A DNA stretch of 64,000 bases from Hyposmocoma kahamanoa (Eukaryota; Arthropoda; Insecta; Lepidoptera; Cosmopterigidae): contig NW_020653337.1 in NCBI RefSeq assembly GCF_003589595.1, forward strand, positions 3,102,561 to 3,166,560. The letters run 5' to 3'. Of the stretch, positions 38,991 to 49,640 are shown in pieces. The notes under the pieces are model-generated. The model saw only the letters and a program-made list of their open reading frames with translations, made no database searches and was not told the origin of the DNA. Position 1 is the stretch's first letter; each line of letters starts with the position of its first letter. Both the position numbers and the translations under genes were made by a program.

Positions 38991-40799
38991 TATAGTGGAC
39001 ATACATATACAGTAAAAGAAATATTATTTAAATAAAGGTTTTCAAGTCTGAGAACCTATCCTCAAATCTAATAAAAAAAAATACAGCGCGAACAGCACTA
39101 CTTGTCAACTATGAACGCATGACGTTATTGGTAGGTAAGCAAACTAAAGTACCTGCACGCTATGACGGCCGTTTTGACGTTTGTCCGCTCATCAAGTATC
39201 GTATTAACTTCATAACTACGTTGAAGGAGCGAATTGATGTACGTTGTTGTCAGTAGTGACATGCAGTAAAATGTATGGTTGTTTTATTTTACGACACGAC
39301 TCGGCATTTGTTTATCGAAATTCGAATTTTAAAAAAAATGAAATCTAATACGATCGTCACTTATAGGATCGCTGGCCAGCACAACTGCTACCTCCGGCAA
39401 ACTCGCGTGAAAGCGCAAAGCAGTTTCGAATTAACGATATATTAGTGAATATTTTTGTTTTCGTTTTGTTAAAACTTTTTAATAATCTACCCCGTGCTAT
39501 AACTAGTTATAAATTTAAAAACTTGTAGATGCGACTCGCATTTCATTATATTTTTTTCGATAGATTTGACCTCACTATTGTAATCTGTCAAAATGGCCAT
39601 CATAGCGTGCCGATAGTGTAGATAAAGTGCATTTGCCACTTGCGAGAATTTCACGTATTAATTGACTACTCGGTATTGTATCCCAAATTGATTAAACGGA
39701 GAAAAATATACGATAACTCGCGAACAGTGAGTAGGGCGACGTTTCTTTGTTTACCTACAAATGACGTAGTGTTTAAATGTTACAATTTTATTTATTGACT
39801 TAAAAATACAAATCATTTTTAGTTCACAAAAAAAAAACACAATATTACACGAACATTCTTTGTAACTAAATTAATTTTTTTTCTGATTATTCTCCAATTA
39901 CTTTTTAACTGCGACGGTCTCCCACAGTGTTTAGTCGTTGTTGAAGACTGGTATCATTTAGTTTCTGCATTACACTCGAATGTTATCAAGAAACGGATCC
40001 AGTAGGCAAGTACATAGATAAAAATATGTAGTTAGAACAGATAAAACCTAAATTTTTGATAAAAAACGAAACGAAATCCCATAATCTAAATAATCTAATT
40101 TATCTTTTCGATTTTTTAAAGATAAAAAATCTAATAATATAGACTGATAAGGCATTATAAAAAACAGAAGCTTATTTGAGACTAATGAAATTCAAATTGA
40201 AGAAATCGAGAAATGGATTTAATTAGATTTATTTTCGACTTCGATTTATAAATTTCATAACGAATTACGATTTCTAAGAAATGTTTGATGTTATTAAGCA
40301 ATAGTACATACTGTATACGAATAATAAGGTTTAAACTTGAACAACAGATCCAAAAGTATGCTATCTTATTAAAGATCAATACGAATAATTTTGAAAAACA
40401 AATAATAAATTTGACAAAGTTTATCGATTTGTAATAAATCCCGCGGTGTCTTTAATATAGTTAAACCGGAGTAGATTTAGCGATTAAACGGGAAATTCTA
40501 CTTGGATTTCGAAAATCGATTTTACTAATCGTTTTAAGTATTTGGGTGGGCCGCGTGTGTACGCACGACTAGAGGCTCCATGATTTAGAGATTCTTATTT
40601 TGAAAAGATGAAGAATTAAATTTAGAAAAAATTTGTCTTTCAATACCAAAGAGTGAAGGTATCAAAAAGTTTCCATCTGGACAACGATTGCGTCTCTGTA
40701 AAGAGGTCGCCAGTTTGAACGTACCAAGTGTAGTTACTTTTATTTAGAAATCCTGAAGTCTTAACCTAAATCTTTCCTCAAGGATCTTGATAAGATTTC
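38991..40799. other. Unassigned AT-rich sequence
   Basis: Nothing recognised over 1.8 kb. The longest frame (65 codons, minus, 40182-40379) is low-complexity. Confidence 0.5.
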
Positions 40800-41215
40800 T
40801 TGAAAGATATGAAGCTAGCGATTTTATATAAAAAGTTTATCAACATAAACCTGAAGTATAGAAATACTGAGCGACTATTGTTTTTTGAATCACGTCAAAA
40901 ATATAACCGAAACAGTTTACGCGTGTTCTTTAGAATAGAGTACCTATTGATATTAAAAACTTACCCGAGATTGAACCAATGTTTAAAAGATAAAGTTTAC
41001 TACCATATCAATGATTTTTTGCAATAATTAGTTTATTAAATAATCTCAATTGATTGAAATATCTATTAAATATCTATAATTTAAATGTGCAAAAATGACG
41101 ACCAATTTATACATCTTTATTTTTTGGCGAAACATGTTGCACCTACCTTACTGTTGTACCACCTTATGTTATGCCGACCATCATATTTCTTGCAAATAAA
41201 TCAATTTGATTTTAT
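40800..41215 (+). pseudogene. Probable LINE 3' end
   Basis: The frame 40800-41027 ends in a KYNRNSLRVFF-like block followed about 35 residues later by CLKDKVYYHINDFLQ and a stop. A lysine-rich helix plus YYHI..FL right before the stop is common at LINE pol C-termini. A 3' region ending GCAAATAAATCAATTTGATT follows. The NKLP core is not intact, so the assignment is moderate. Confidence 0.45.
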
Positions 41216-42106
41216 TTACATTTTAATAGTGTATTAAAATATATAGTATTTATTTTGGTATTTACTTGTAATTTAATTATAATTTATATGTTAAGATAAA
41301 TAAATTTTGTATTCAATCATTAGATTTTAAACACGTCTGTATGTACGAAAACATGTACCAAACGGTAAAGAAACTAAATGATGTGCAGCTTTTTCACCGC
41401 ACGTCAGTGAAGCACAGCGTGTGTATGGAACGCCGCATCTAGTGCGCTAGTATATAGATGTCGTTGTATTTAAATTTAGAATTTCAATATAAAACTAAAC
41501 TGTTAAAGACTATATAAAATATTTGTACAAAAAAGATTTGTATCGACTGCTGCGATTCGCTACATTGATATTCAATTTAAACTCACAGAAGATTCCTTTT
41601 GACTGTCCCGTAAAAATCAGTAAATGCAGTCACTGTGATGTAATATGGAATATAAGATGGACACAAATTGGTGATTAGAAAGCGTCACAAAGACGCCGTT
41701 GAGATTCCTAACATTGATTTGGTCGATTTAGATTAGGTATCGAAAATTTAGTGCCCATAAACGTGTGTTATGACTTGTAGTATGTGTTAGTTGTCGTGTT
41801 GTCCGCTTTAAAAAAATAATTCAAAAATGGAACTTGTTTACTAAAGAGGTGGTAGTCTACTAATAGCCATATTCGATGTAGAATGTTTAATAAGAAAAAG
41901 GTGGCTAGGCAACCAATGATAGCAGGTGTAAAAAACATTTTTTGTCATTGCTCATTTTAAGCTGACTCTGCCCACGGTCCGCTCGGGCAATTGGAATTTA
42001 AATGGGTAGAACAGGTGATTTGGTTTATGTAGAAACAGTATTTACCTTGCCAACTATTATAAATTTTGCAAGGTACATGTTGATTTATATGAATGAATGA
42101 ATGAAC
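41216..42106. other. Unassigned AT-rich sequence
   Basis: No frames or repeats recognised until a short GAAT run (42090-42103) that borders the next element. Confidence 0.5.
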
Positions 42107-42345
42107 GGGTCCAGTTACCGAATCGTCGAAATTCTCCTATGTGTTTTTGTTATAGGTCTTTGTACTGACTTCGATAGCTTTACAGGTATCACAACTAAAA
42201 GTCAGTACAAAGATTAGAAGAGGGGAATTTCGAAGACTCGGTAACTGGACCCATGGCTCAGATGGTCAGAGCAATGTGATGATGATGTGCAGCATGGCCG
42301 TGGGTTGAAGTTCCACCGGTCGACGAAATTTTTCTATGTGTTCGA
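42107..42345 (+). repeat. tRNA-like SINE with inverted partner
   Basis: Arms 42107-42169 and 42201-42252 are imperfect inverse complements (GGGTCCAGTTACCGA versus TCGGTAACTGGACCC; GTCTTTGTACTGAC versus GTCAGTACAAAGA). The right arm continues into the box A-like TGGCTCAGATGG (42254-42265) and box B-like GGTTGAAGTTCC (about 42304). The left arm has no tRNA-like part. Either two copies face each other or the leader itself folds. Confidence 0.55.
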
Positions 42346-42441
42346 TTTTACTATTAATAATCTTTACAAAAGCAATTTATTCGGGCAGGCATGGCGTGAT
42401 TGTATTTTTTTTTTGTTAACTTACCGTCGCCACCTTTATGT

Positions 42442-42663
42442 TAATAATAATAAATAATAACGCACACACTCAACATAGCCTCGCACTAGGGAAACCCTGT
42501 GTCGCGGGTGCCATGGACACACACATAGACAACCACAAATTACACCCAAACTCACGAGCGAAATAATTGTAGGCCATACAAATATTTCTCCCGGCCCGGG
42601 AATCGAACCTGGGACCTCTGCCTGGCAGTCCGGCTTGGTAACCGTTCGGCCACGGAGGCAGTT
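42442..42663 (-). repeat. S1 tRNA-like SINE, full length
   Basis: On minus: box A TGGCCGAACGG, box B GGTTCGATTCC, body, and a TTATTATTTATTATTATTAA tail at its left end. It differs from consensus at a few sites (CTGCCAGGC loop). Confidence 0.87.
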
Positions 42664-42751
42664 AAATATATATATGTTGTTTAGGATATTGTTGTCTCAA
42701 ATAATGGAATTTATTTTACAATTTTACTCTGCACCCTCCACGCTACGCCAC

Positions 42752-42789
42752 TGCTTTAAACTGGTGTTTATACATACCAGTTTAAAGCA
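42752..42789. repeat. Perfect 14-bp inverted repeat
   Basis: TGCTTTAAACTGGT (42752-42765) and its complement (42776-42789) around a 10-base loop. Confidence 0.8.
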
Positions 42790-42794
42790 ATAAC

Positions 42795-42922
42795 AGGCCC
42801 AGTGAAATAATCTTTATATCATAGGTAAGCAATTACATTGGAAATCGTCATACTGATTAAATTCTACAGCTCATTCGTAACGCAGATTCACCTGAGAAGA
42901 ATGAGCAAGAAACTCTAGGGGT
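42795..42922 (-). repeat. LJ non-LTR retrotransposon 3' tail, inverted
   Basis: On minus: CCTAGAGTTTCTTGCTCATT, CTTCTCAGGTGAATC, TTGCTTACCTATGATATAAA and GATTATTTCAC. It ends at the junction with the R1-type fragment. Confidence 0.7.
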
Positions 42923-42934
42923 TGCTTTAGTAAT

Positions 42935-43640
42935 CTCGAACGGGAGCACCGCCTCGCGGCGCAGCGCATGCGGGACCGTTGGAAAGACGGCTTGGCGGAT
43001 CACCCTTATGGAGCTCGTACCATAGGGACGATCCGTCCTGTCCTCGTAGAGCGGGTGAGCCGGTCACACGGGCCACTGTCGTACCACCTTGTGCAGGTGC
43101 TGACCGGACACGGCTGCTTCGATCACTACCTGCACAAGGTGGCGAGGAGGGAACCGTCCCCGTCGTGCCACGAGTGCGGCGCTGCGGATGACTCCGCGCA
43201 GCACACCCTAGAGGTGTGCAGCCGGTGGGATGAGCAGCGCCGTACTCTGACGGGGACAATAGGGCAGGACCTCTCGCTGTCGGGCGTAGTTGCTGCCATG
43301 CTCGGTAGCGAGGAGTCCAGAGAGGCGGTGGCCTCCTTTAGCGGAGAGGTTATATCGCAAAAGGAGGCTGCGGAGCAGGATTTAAAGCTTTGGCACAGAC
43401 GTTCGGGGAGAAGGCGAAGGCAATTCGCTGCTCGCCTGACGGTACTCCGGAGCCTGCATTGCACGTCCTCACTCGTCTGAGAGGCGAGTCGGAGGACAAC
43501 TGACCTGCCCCTCCGATGGCGCGGGAGCCCTGGCGCAAGATAGGGCGGCCGCGGCGTCGTGGTGAATGTGCACCGACCCCACGGCGCCGACTTAACCGGC
43601 GGAAGGTAAACCCGGGGGGGTTTTAGTGGGGTACTGGTAT
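42935..43640 (+). pseudogene. R1-clade non-LTR retrotransposon, 3' fragment of pol
   Basis: Markedly GC-rich. The frame is open from about 42941 to the stop at 43478-43480 (about 180 residues). Key features: YHLVQVLTGHGCFDHYLHKV, then the zinc-knuckle CHECGAADDSAQHTLEVC (C-x2-C-x8-H-x4-C), then a WDEQR block and SLSGVVAAMLGSEESREAV. This order is what R1/TRAS/SART-type elements show downstream of RT. RT and endonuclease are missing, so it is 5'-truncated. The following 160 bp (CCCGGGGGGGTTTTAGTGGG) resembles an R1 3' UTR. No 28S rDNA flank is present, although R1 proper inserts there. Overlapping frames on other strands are shadows. Confidence 0.8.
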
Positions 43641-43945
43641 ACTGGAGGACCTCAGAGGTCCCGGGTTGTGAGAAATTTTGTGTGGCCTACATATTTATTT
43701 CTTTCATAAGTTTGGGAGTAATGTTATCTACCTATGTGTGTGTCCATAGCACCCGCGATACAGGGTTTCCCTAATGCCAAGCAGTAATGTGAAGTGTAAA
43801 AGACTTGACAACTTCTGTCTCAGTAGCAATGCCATTCAGATCTTTATGATTTAAAGCTGTGAGTGACACTGCAACTGTTATGGATAATGTCGCTTACCAC
43901 CAGGCGCATGGCTTGTTCACTTCGTCACTTGATATTATAAAAAGA
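43641..43945 (+). repeat. S1 and S2 fragments fused
   Basis: Positions 43650-43778 are S1 without box A (AGAGGTCCCGGGTT, TGTGTGGCCTACAT, ACAGGGTTTCCCTAATG). From 43779 the sequence is S2 (CCAAGCAGTAATG ... CACTTGATATTATAAAAAG). The S1 tail is missing at the join, as in an insertion followed by loss. Confidence 0.7.
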
Positions 43946-44309
43946 CAGTTGAATAACTATAAAATTATACAGATATTTGATATTTAAAAACATTTAGATA
44001 CAATCATAGACAGATATTAGTGGAGATGGTGTAAAGCGAATGTCATGTGAGAATAATTACTTTTTTATTGGTTAGTAAACGACATTTACGTCATATGATA
44101 CTAAGATAATGGTATACAGTGTGATTTTTACACGCTTACGTTATAATATAAATAAATAAATTTTAATAGCAGTAGAAGCTTCTTGTAATATATATTTACG
44201 TGTACGCAAAGGTTTAGACAATTACCTAAAAGTTAACAAACTTCAGCTGTCACTTGGTTAACCGATCAAATACAATATTTAGTAATGAGCTTCATACGTC
44301 GTATTATTG
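43946..44309. other. Unassigned AT-rich sequence
   Basis: GTTTAGACAATTACCTAAAAG at 44211 echoes a line in family D at 33.11 kb, so the left edge of the next element may extend here. Confidence 0.4.
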
Positions 44310-44700
44310 CTGTACTCTTTAAATTATTCGCATGTTATTAGCTGTCATTTTTTTAAAGGCTGCATTTTAGGTTATTTGTCGTACAAAAAATGTGATACGT
44401 GTTTATTAGACATCTTTTATTAAATATTATTACCTGAAAATATTATCATATATTTAGAACCATTTTCAAAAAGTTTATTATAATTTTACAATAAGTAACC
44501 ATGTGTTGCTACATTACAGTTTATTAAAATTTAGTTAATTACCTACACCTTTGTAGTACAGCAATAACATTGCTACGTGATGAGTATTTTTAAATAAAAG
44601 TTTAGTAATTGTAATTGATAGTTTTGGATTTTATTTTTAATCATTCTGGGATTTCAGAGAGGGTAAGGGTAGAGGGGTAACTTATTCACTCTACGTGTAT
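44310..44700 (+). repeat. Family D repeat, copy 2 (without the K insertion)
   Basis: Parallels 32.48-32.92 kb and then runs directly into AATTACCTACACCTTTGTAG, which in copy 1 lies beyond the K element. It therefore represents the uninterrupted form. Non-coding. Confidence 0.6.
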
Positions 44701-45954
44701 AAGTTACAGTTTAGGTAAATATACTCTGCGTAATAAAGAAAATTTTCAATACATGGTGACATTCGAATTAAAAATGAAAGTTACTCTATTGGACGTGTAA
44801 TATTATAAAAAGAAAATAGAAATTAATTAAAAAAAAAACAACATTATGAACTCTAAAATTCAAAGTAGCTAAAAATATATTTGATAAGCCGATATAAGGT
44901 TCTATTTACTAGAGCAATTAAATATACATATATATATAACTAACGTGAGGTAGAGTAAATTATTAATATGGATTGTTCCTAATAAGTAATACTATTTTAC
45001 ACTAGGACTAAGCTTCCTTCTTTTTGTGGCTTAAAAAATAAACCCTTGACCCGCGAAATCAAACACGATTGGGAGATGTAAGGAGCGCAAGCTCCTTACT
45101 CCTTACATCTTTATTTATATTTGCTATATTATATTTGCGTTGCATAACATTGCGTTGCATAGGTGTCCTATACCGGCGATTCCGTGGCCGGTTGCCTGAC
45201 ACCAGATGGCGCCACACGTCGCCGACAACCTAAATACGTGTTAAATTAGTAATAGTGTTATTTTATATTGTTATGTATGTTAGTCTGTAAGGTATGTATC
45301 TATGGGTCTCAGTAACCTGAATATAAATAAAGAAATAAATAAAAAAAAATAAAAAAATAACACTGGTCTCACCGCGTCTTTCATTAATACGAATGTGTGC
45401 GTCTGTACACGGCGCGCTGCGGTCACGCACACGTACAAGCCGCGCTGTCACTTTGTACGGAGTTACCATACTTTCTTTATTTTATTACGTATCTAATTTG
45501 TACGTTATATAATTCCTATAAATTACATTATGAAGTATATATCTTTTAAATTACTTTATAGTAGACAATTGACTGCAGAATTTTAGTAACCAGCGATAAC
45601 CATTGAAAGATTATCAGTGAACAAACCATCAAAACGTTGTTATCGTCGTATAATTACAAGTCAAATTACACTTTATTGCATTGTCAATAGAGAAGATTAC
45701 AGCTTGTTAACAATAGTTTGATTGTGATCATTGACATCTAAAAGTAAGTAATGATAAAAGATAAGGTATTGTTATCTTTATAAGGTAAACGATAAAAAAA
45801 TTAAAGACCCATTATATATAAATTTATATAAATGAAATGAATGTTTGTACGTTTTTGCCTCGTATGTGTTCAATTATTCTATACTCGGAACAAGAAAGGG
45901 CACAAGTAATATTATTATCAAAATTCAGTTATGTATTTGGGATCAGGAAAAACT
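44701..45954. other. Unassigned AT-rich sequence with a short palindrome and A-rich tail
   Basis: AGATGTAAGG (45074) pairs with CCTTACATCT (45101-45110). A ATAAATAAAGAAATAAATAA-type run (45320-45360) looks like the tail of a retroposon whose body (from about 45130, including CGGCGATTCCGTGGCCGG) is not recognised. Short frames lack motifs. Confidence 0.4.
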
Positions 45955-46072
45955 GCGTTACACCGTGTGCGCACTAAGTTGGATTCGTGTCAGTTCCGAA
46001 TTCGAGAAACGACGTTTTGAAATGTTTATAATTAAAATATCCATATACATAAAGGATTATTTTATTACTAGT
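45955..46072 (+). repeat. Family E fragment
   Basis: GGATTCGTGTCAGTTCCGAA, TTCGAGAAACGACG and TTTGAAATG match the family E words at 63.32 kb. It abuts the F element. Confidence 0.45.
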
Positions 46073-46440
46073 GTACAAGCATCGAGTATATAACCAGAAA
46101 TAGAGACGAAATAAGGGCCATATATTCCTGGTAACATTAGCGATACAGCTCTTATAAATATCAACTCTCCTTTGCACTGAAAAATAGACAGGCCAACTAC
46201 TGACCTGTGTGTACGTCTCTGTATATTCCAAAAAATATTCTGTATTTATTGTAATAAAGTTAATATCACTAACAATGCCGTGCTGTTGTATTGGTTGTTG
46301 TGGGAAAAACAGCAAAACATCTAATAAAAGGAATCAAAGCAAAGCTCAAGTTAACTGGTCGTTTTTAAGTGAAACAGTTGACGACACCCATTGACGACGC
46401 TCGTCAATTGTTTCAAATTCGGGCTAGCCAATAGGAGTAA
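46073..46440 (+). mobile_element. Family F element, copy 2
   Basis: From GTACAAGCATCGAGTATATA and CCAGAAATAGAGACGAAATA to GGGCTAGCCAATAGGAG it follows the copy at 1.92-2.35 kb. The GT...AG-bounded segment of that copy (2169-2215) is missing here together with about ten flanking bases. The inverted right end has not been found. Confidence 0.5.
46275..46394 (+). CDS. Cysteine-rich 39-residue micro-ORF inside the F element
   Basis: ATG at 46275 follows a TATA-like AGTATATAACC (about 46088) by about 185 bp. The product starts MPCCCIGCCGKN, is basic in the middle (SNKRNQSKAQ) and ends SETVDDTH. Six cysteines in the first ten residues could be lipid-modified or bind metal if it were translated. 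The other F copy does not preserve the frame or the cysteines, which argues against function. Homology unknown. Confidence 0.2.
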   Translation: MPCCCIGCCGKNSKTSNKRNQSKAQVNWSFLSETVDDTH

Positions 46441-46709
46441 ATAATTCAAGGTGCAATTAACTATAAATGCTCTTTACTTCAATTAAAAGTCACATTTAAG
46501 CCAGTACTCCTTTTATATCGTATAATTTTTCATTTAATTTTATACCAAGGGTGTAAAAATGTGATAATATTTCAAAATTATTTTTATCACTTGAGACTCA
46601 TAAAAATAATATAAACTACTTGAAACATTTATGTATTATTTGACATTTTATATTTCTCCCATTTAAGCATAAAAAGTAAGTTCGTATAATCTTTGAACCT
46701 CTCTTTTTT
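46441..46709. other. Unassigned AT-rich sequence
   Basis: No frame or repeat recognised. Confidence 0.5.
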
Positions 46710-46966
46710 ATTATACCAAGAGACGGGACGAACAGGTCATACGCATGGTGGTAAGCGCCTTAATAATAGCCTGTCCATAACAGTTGCAGTGCCACTCAGT
46801 AACATAAATTGACAAGCCCATGTACCTGTAATTTCACTAGCACCCTTATTAATTACCCTTCAAATCCAGAACGAAGTAATGCTCACATTCCTGCTTGGCG
46901 GCAGAAATAGATAAGGCGGCAGTACTTTCCTAGACGAACTCTTTCACAAGGCGCTCTACTGCTACA
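46710..46966 (-). repeat. S2 dispersed repeat, near full length
   Basis: Complete on minus from the GGCGCTCTACTGCTAC end to GAGACGGGACGAACAGGTC, with a short loss around the GGGCGCAGTGGCAG block. It confirms the S2 boundaries. Confidence 0.8.
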
Positions 46967-47394
46967 AAATTTTTTGGTCAGCATTATTCACCTTTATAGG
47001 TAAGCCGTAGTCGGTTACTAATTACCAAAAAGTTTATTGCAATTAATTAAAATCCAATTACGAATTTTCATAATAATAACAAAAAGTAAATATTTTCGTA
47101 ACAATATTGTAGAACGATGGAATATGAATCGTAAGCATTAACTCGGCTCGCGATAATTTGCACAGGTGGGTGGTAGAGGGGAGGTGGTAGATAAGAAAGA
47201 AATCGCGGCTATCGCAGTATAGCGCGAAAATCGGAAAAATGCATTCGTGATTATTGGCGCCAATACTGGTAGAATATAACGAACGTTTGTGGTATTTGTT
47301 TGTTACGGAACTCTACCAAGGATTTTGTTCTACTTTCTACTTATTATAATTTAGATCTCTGTTGATGACGTGTTACAATCTGAGCCCCAGAATA
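46967..47394. other. Unassigned sequence
   Basis: A G-rich line at 47165-47200 (GGTGGGTGGTAGAGGGGAGG) stands out. No frame. Confidence 0.45.
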
Positions 47395-47960
47395 GAATAG
47401 AATACGTTTATTTACCAGAATACAGGAATTACATAGGTCTTTAATAAAATTAGGTACATTGTATTCGACCTACAAGCAGATGCGCAAATATTTTATTAGA
47501 TTTAATGTTAAGTCGCTATAGTTTCTAATTAATGTAATGAATTTGTAAATTCTAAGTATTCTTAATTACTCTAGAAGCAATGTGTCAAAAGCCATTTGGT
47601 CAAAGTAAGTCCTTGTACCAATTTAATTTCGTTTGGTAATTTATTGTAAATAATTATGCACATGTTGAAGCAGTTATTCTTATAAATTACTTTATGGCAA
47701 CGAGGTTGGTATAAAACATTCATAATTTTTGCTCTAGTTTGCCTTTGAATGACTTCACCGCGTGTTTTAAAATATTGAGGATGAGAGTTGACAAATACGC
47801 AGATATCCCTAATGTACATACATGGCAAAGGTAACATGTTTAGCCTTTTGAAAAGCGCTTTGCAACTGTCATCGAACCACGCACCGCAAATTGCTCGAGT
47901 ACACTTCTTCTGGACTTTAAACGCTCTTTCTCAGACTACTAAGTTGCCCTATAGTACAAG
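47395..47960 (-). pseudogene. Non-LTR retrotransposon pol C-terminus with TATTC tail
   Basis: On minus, about 47837-47925 encodes CTRAICGAWFDDSCKALFKR, leading into LPLPCMYIRDICVFVNSH (about 47770-47836) and ending IYNKLPNEIKLVQG...LTHCF. These blocks (RAI.GA....SC..LFK.L..LPLPC.YI, then NKLP) are typical of the end of CR1/jockey-type insect LINE pol. A TGA upstream at about 47935 shows decay. The 3' UTR terminates in TATTCTATTCTATTC, a short tandem tail. Confidence 0.75.
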
Positions 47961-48319
47961 ACTGTAACGGAGCACGGACAAAACGTAGCCGTGATAGGCC
48001 GACAACGCAGCTTCTCGCGAGACAGTTTGCCTTAGTCTTCGTAGAGCGTAAACAAAAAAAGATGATTGAATAAGTTTTTAGAAATTAGCATTCTTAGTCT
48101 AGTGTCACAGAAAAGTAATTTATTGACATAAACTTATTTTATTTAATTAGAAAATTACTTTTTGTCATTGAGAATAAGAAATTTTTAAAAACATTGTGTC
48201 TGTAATTTCACCAGTCAGACTCGTCTTCACAAGTTATAAATGCATATAAGATGCAATGTATATGCTTCTTATGATTCCGGTTGTATTTTAAAAACTACTA
48301 AAGTAAATGTATGTATTTC
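47961..48319. other. Unassigned sequence
   Basis: A weak S2-like word (GTGTCTGTAATTTCACCAG) at about 48196. The rest has no assignment. Confidence 0.4.
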
Positions 48320-48538
48320 AACTGCCTCTGTGGCCGAACGGTTACCATGCCGGGTTGCCACGCAGAGGTCCCAGGTTAGATTCCCGGGTCGGGAGAAATA
48401 TTTGTATGGCTTACATTTATTTCTCTCGTGAGTTTGGGTGTAATTTGTGGTTGTCTATGTGTGTGTCCATGGCACCCGCAACACAGGGTTTCCCTAGTGC
48501 GGGGCTATGTTGAGTGTGTGCATTATTATTATTATTAA
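48320..48538 (+). repeat. S1 tRNA-like SINE, full length
   Basis: TGGCCGAACGG box A, GGTTAGATTCC box B with one change, CTCGTGAGTTTGGGTGTAAT body, GCATTATTATTATTATTAAT tail. Two overlapping plus frames of 63-68 codons through it are artefacts. Confidence 0.87.
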
Positions 48539-48559
48539 TAGCTGTTTTTTTTAAATTAA

Positions 48560-48825
48560 TATATGTATAGTGAAACAAAAACTTTATAACCAACCAAAAG
48601 TGACGGTTATACAGCTTCTGATTAGGTTAGGTTATTTAGTTGTTTTGAAGTTGTTTATAATTATGATATTTACAATAAACATTAATAAAATAAAAGAAAA
48701 CATATTAGAGTTCCTTTTAATTTGTCACAAAAATGAACGAGTAGATTTAAATCAATTCGACTATTTCAACTGCAACTAGTTAAGGTACTTACGAAATAAA
48801 GATATTTGAAATTTGAATTTAAATT
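48560..48825 (+). pseudogene. LINE 3' end related to LJ
   Basis: ATAGTGAAACAAAAACTTTATA and TTATACAGCTTCTG correspond to the end of the LJ coding part, and ACTTACGAAATAAAGATATT to its terminal signal. The middle differs, so it may be a sister subfamily. A 69-codon frame here reads the same block and has no intact motif. Confidence 0.5.
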
Positions 48826-49059
48826 GCGTAAAAAAAAGTATATGTATTGTTAAATTGAAAAAAAAAAAAACCTATAGTGTTGTCACGTAACTCCGATTAC
48901 TTGCTAAGTAGTTTTTTCTGTAATAATTGCGAAAAATATTTTGTAATTTGTTCACAGTTACTAAATAAGCAGCAACTACGACCGCGGATAATACTTTGTG
49001 TGTTTTGAAAATCATTACAGGAAACATTACATCATAGATTTCTCATAGATGGCGCTACG

Positions 49060-49308
49060 ACTAAAAAGTCGTTGAAAAACCAAATACAAAGACACAACGC
49101 AAGCACATAGAACAATTCGTGAGGTGTCGTTGGTTCGTACCGTGGCTTAGTTGGTATAGCATCTGGCACGGTATGCAAGAAGACGTCGGTTCGAATCCGA
49201 CCGGATCGAAGGAATTTTTTCTGAGTGCTCGATCTTTCTATTAATAATTATAACAAACTAGTGGAGTAATTTCACAAAAAATAATGGAATATCAATTCAA
49301 TAAAAATT
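49060..49308 (+). repeat. S3 tRNA-like SINE, full length
   Basis: Best copy: leader (AAAAAGTCGTTGAAAAACCA), box A-like TGGCTTAGTTGG (49143-49154), box B GGTTCGAATCC (49188-49198), CGATCTTTCTATTAATAATT, and a CAATTCAATAAAAATTT end. The tRNA-like part lacks acceptor pairing, so it is not a tRNA gene. Confidence 0.75.
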
Positions 49309-49514
49309 TAATCATTACAGAGTTTTTTTTTATAATAGACATATAAAAGCAGTGTATTGTGTGCTGATGGCAAGGTCTCTAATCTACCTGTGCGTTACCC
49401 ATATGATAGCAGCTACCGCCTCCCTATTTTTACCGCAAAACAGCATTGCTAAGAATTACGCAATCATAGGTACAGAAAACGTACTTAACTATGACTACCT
49501 CCGCAGGCTTGCAC
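49309..49514. other. Unassigned sequence
   Basis: A 63-codon frame (49352-49543) is unrecognised and runs into the next element. Confidence 0.4.
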
Positions 49515-49640
49515 ACCGTTTTTCATGGTGTCGCCATATCTGAGGTACCGGGTTCGATTTCCGGCCAGGTCAATGTAGAAAAACTTATTTTCTATATTGC
49601 CTCTGAGTGTTTGTGGTACCGTCGGTTACTTTTATTCCAT
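49515..49640 (+). repeat. tRNA-like element, box B region only
   Basis: GGTACCGGGTTCGATTTCCG (box B-like GGTTCGATTTCC), followed by GGCCAGGTCAATGTAGAAAA and TTGCCTCTGAGTGTTTGTGG. Box A is degenerate (GGTGTCGCCATATC). A further SINE family with one clear copy here and a possible relative at 61.74 kb. Confidence 0.45.

Noticed and set aside
43126..43538. Minus-strand frames of 62-112 codons in the GC-rich R1 fragment
   Set aside because: GC-rich DNA opens all frames; only the plus frame carries the C-x2-C-x8-H-x4-C motif.
49130..49210. Possible tRNA gene
   Set aside because: Box A and box B are present but acceptor and anticodon stems do not pair, and the same head recurs with SINE flanks at 10.85 kb.
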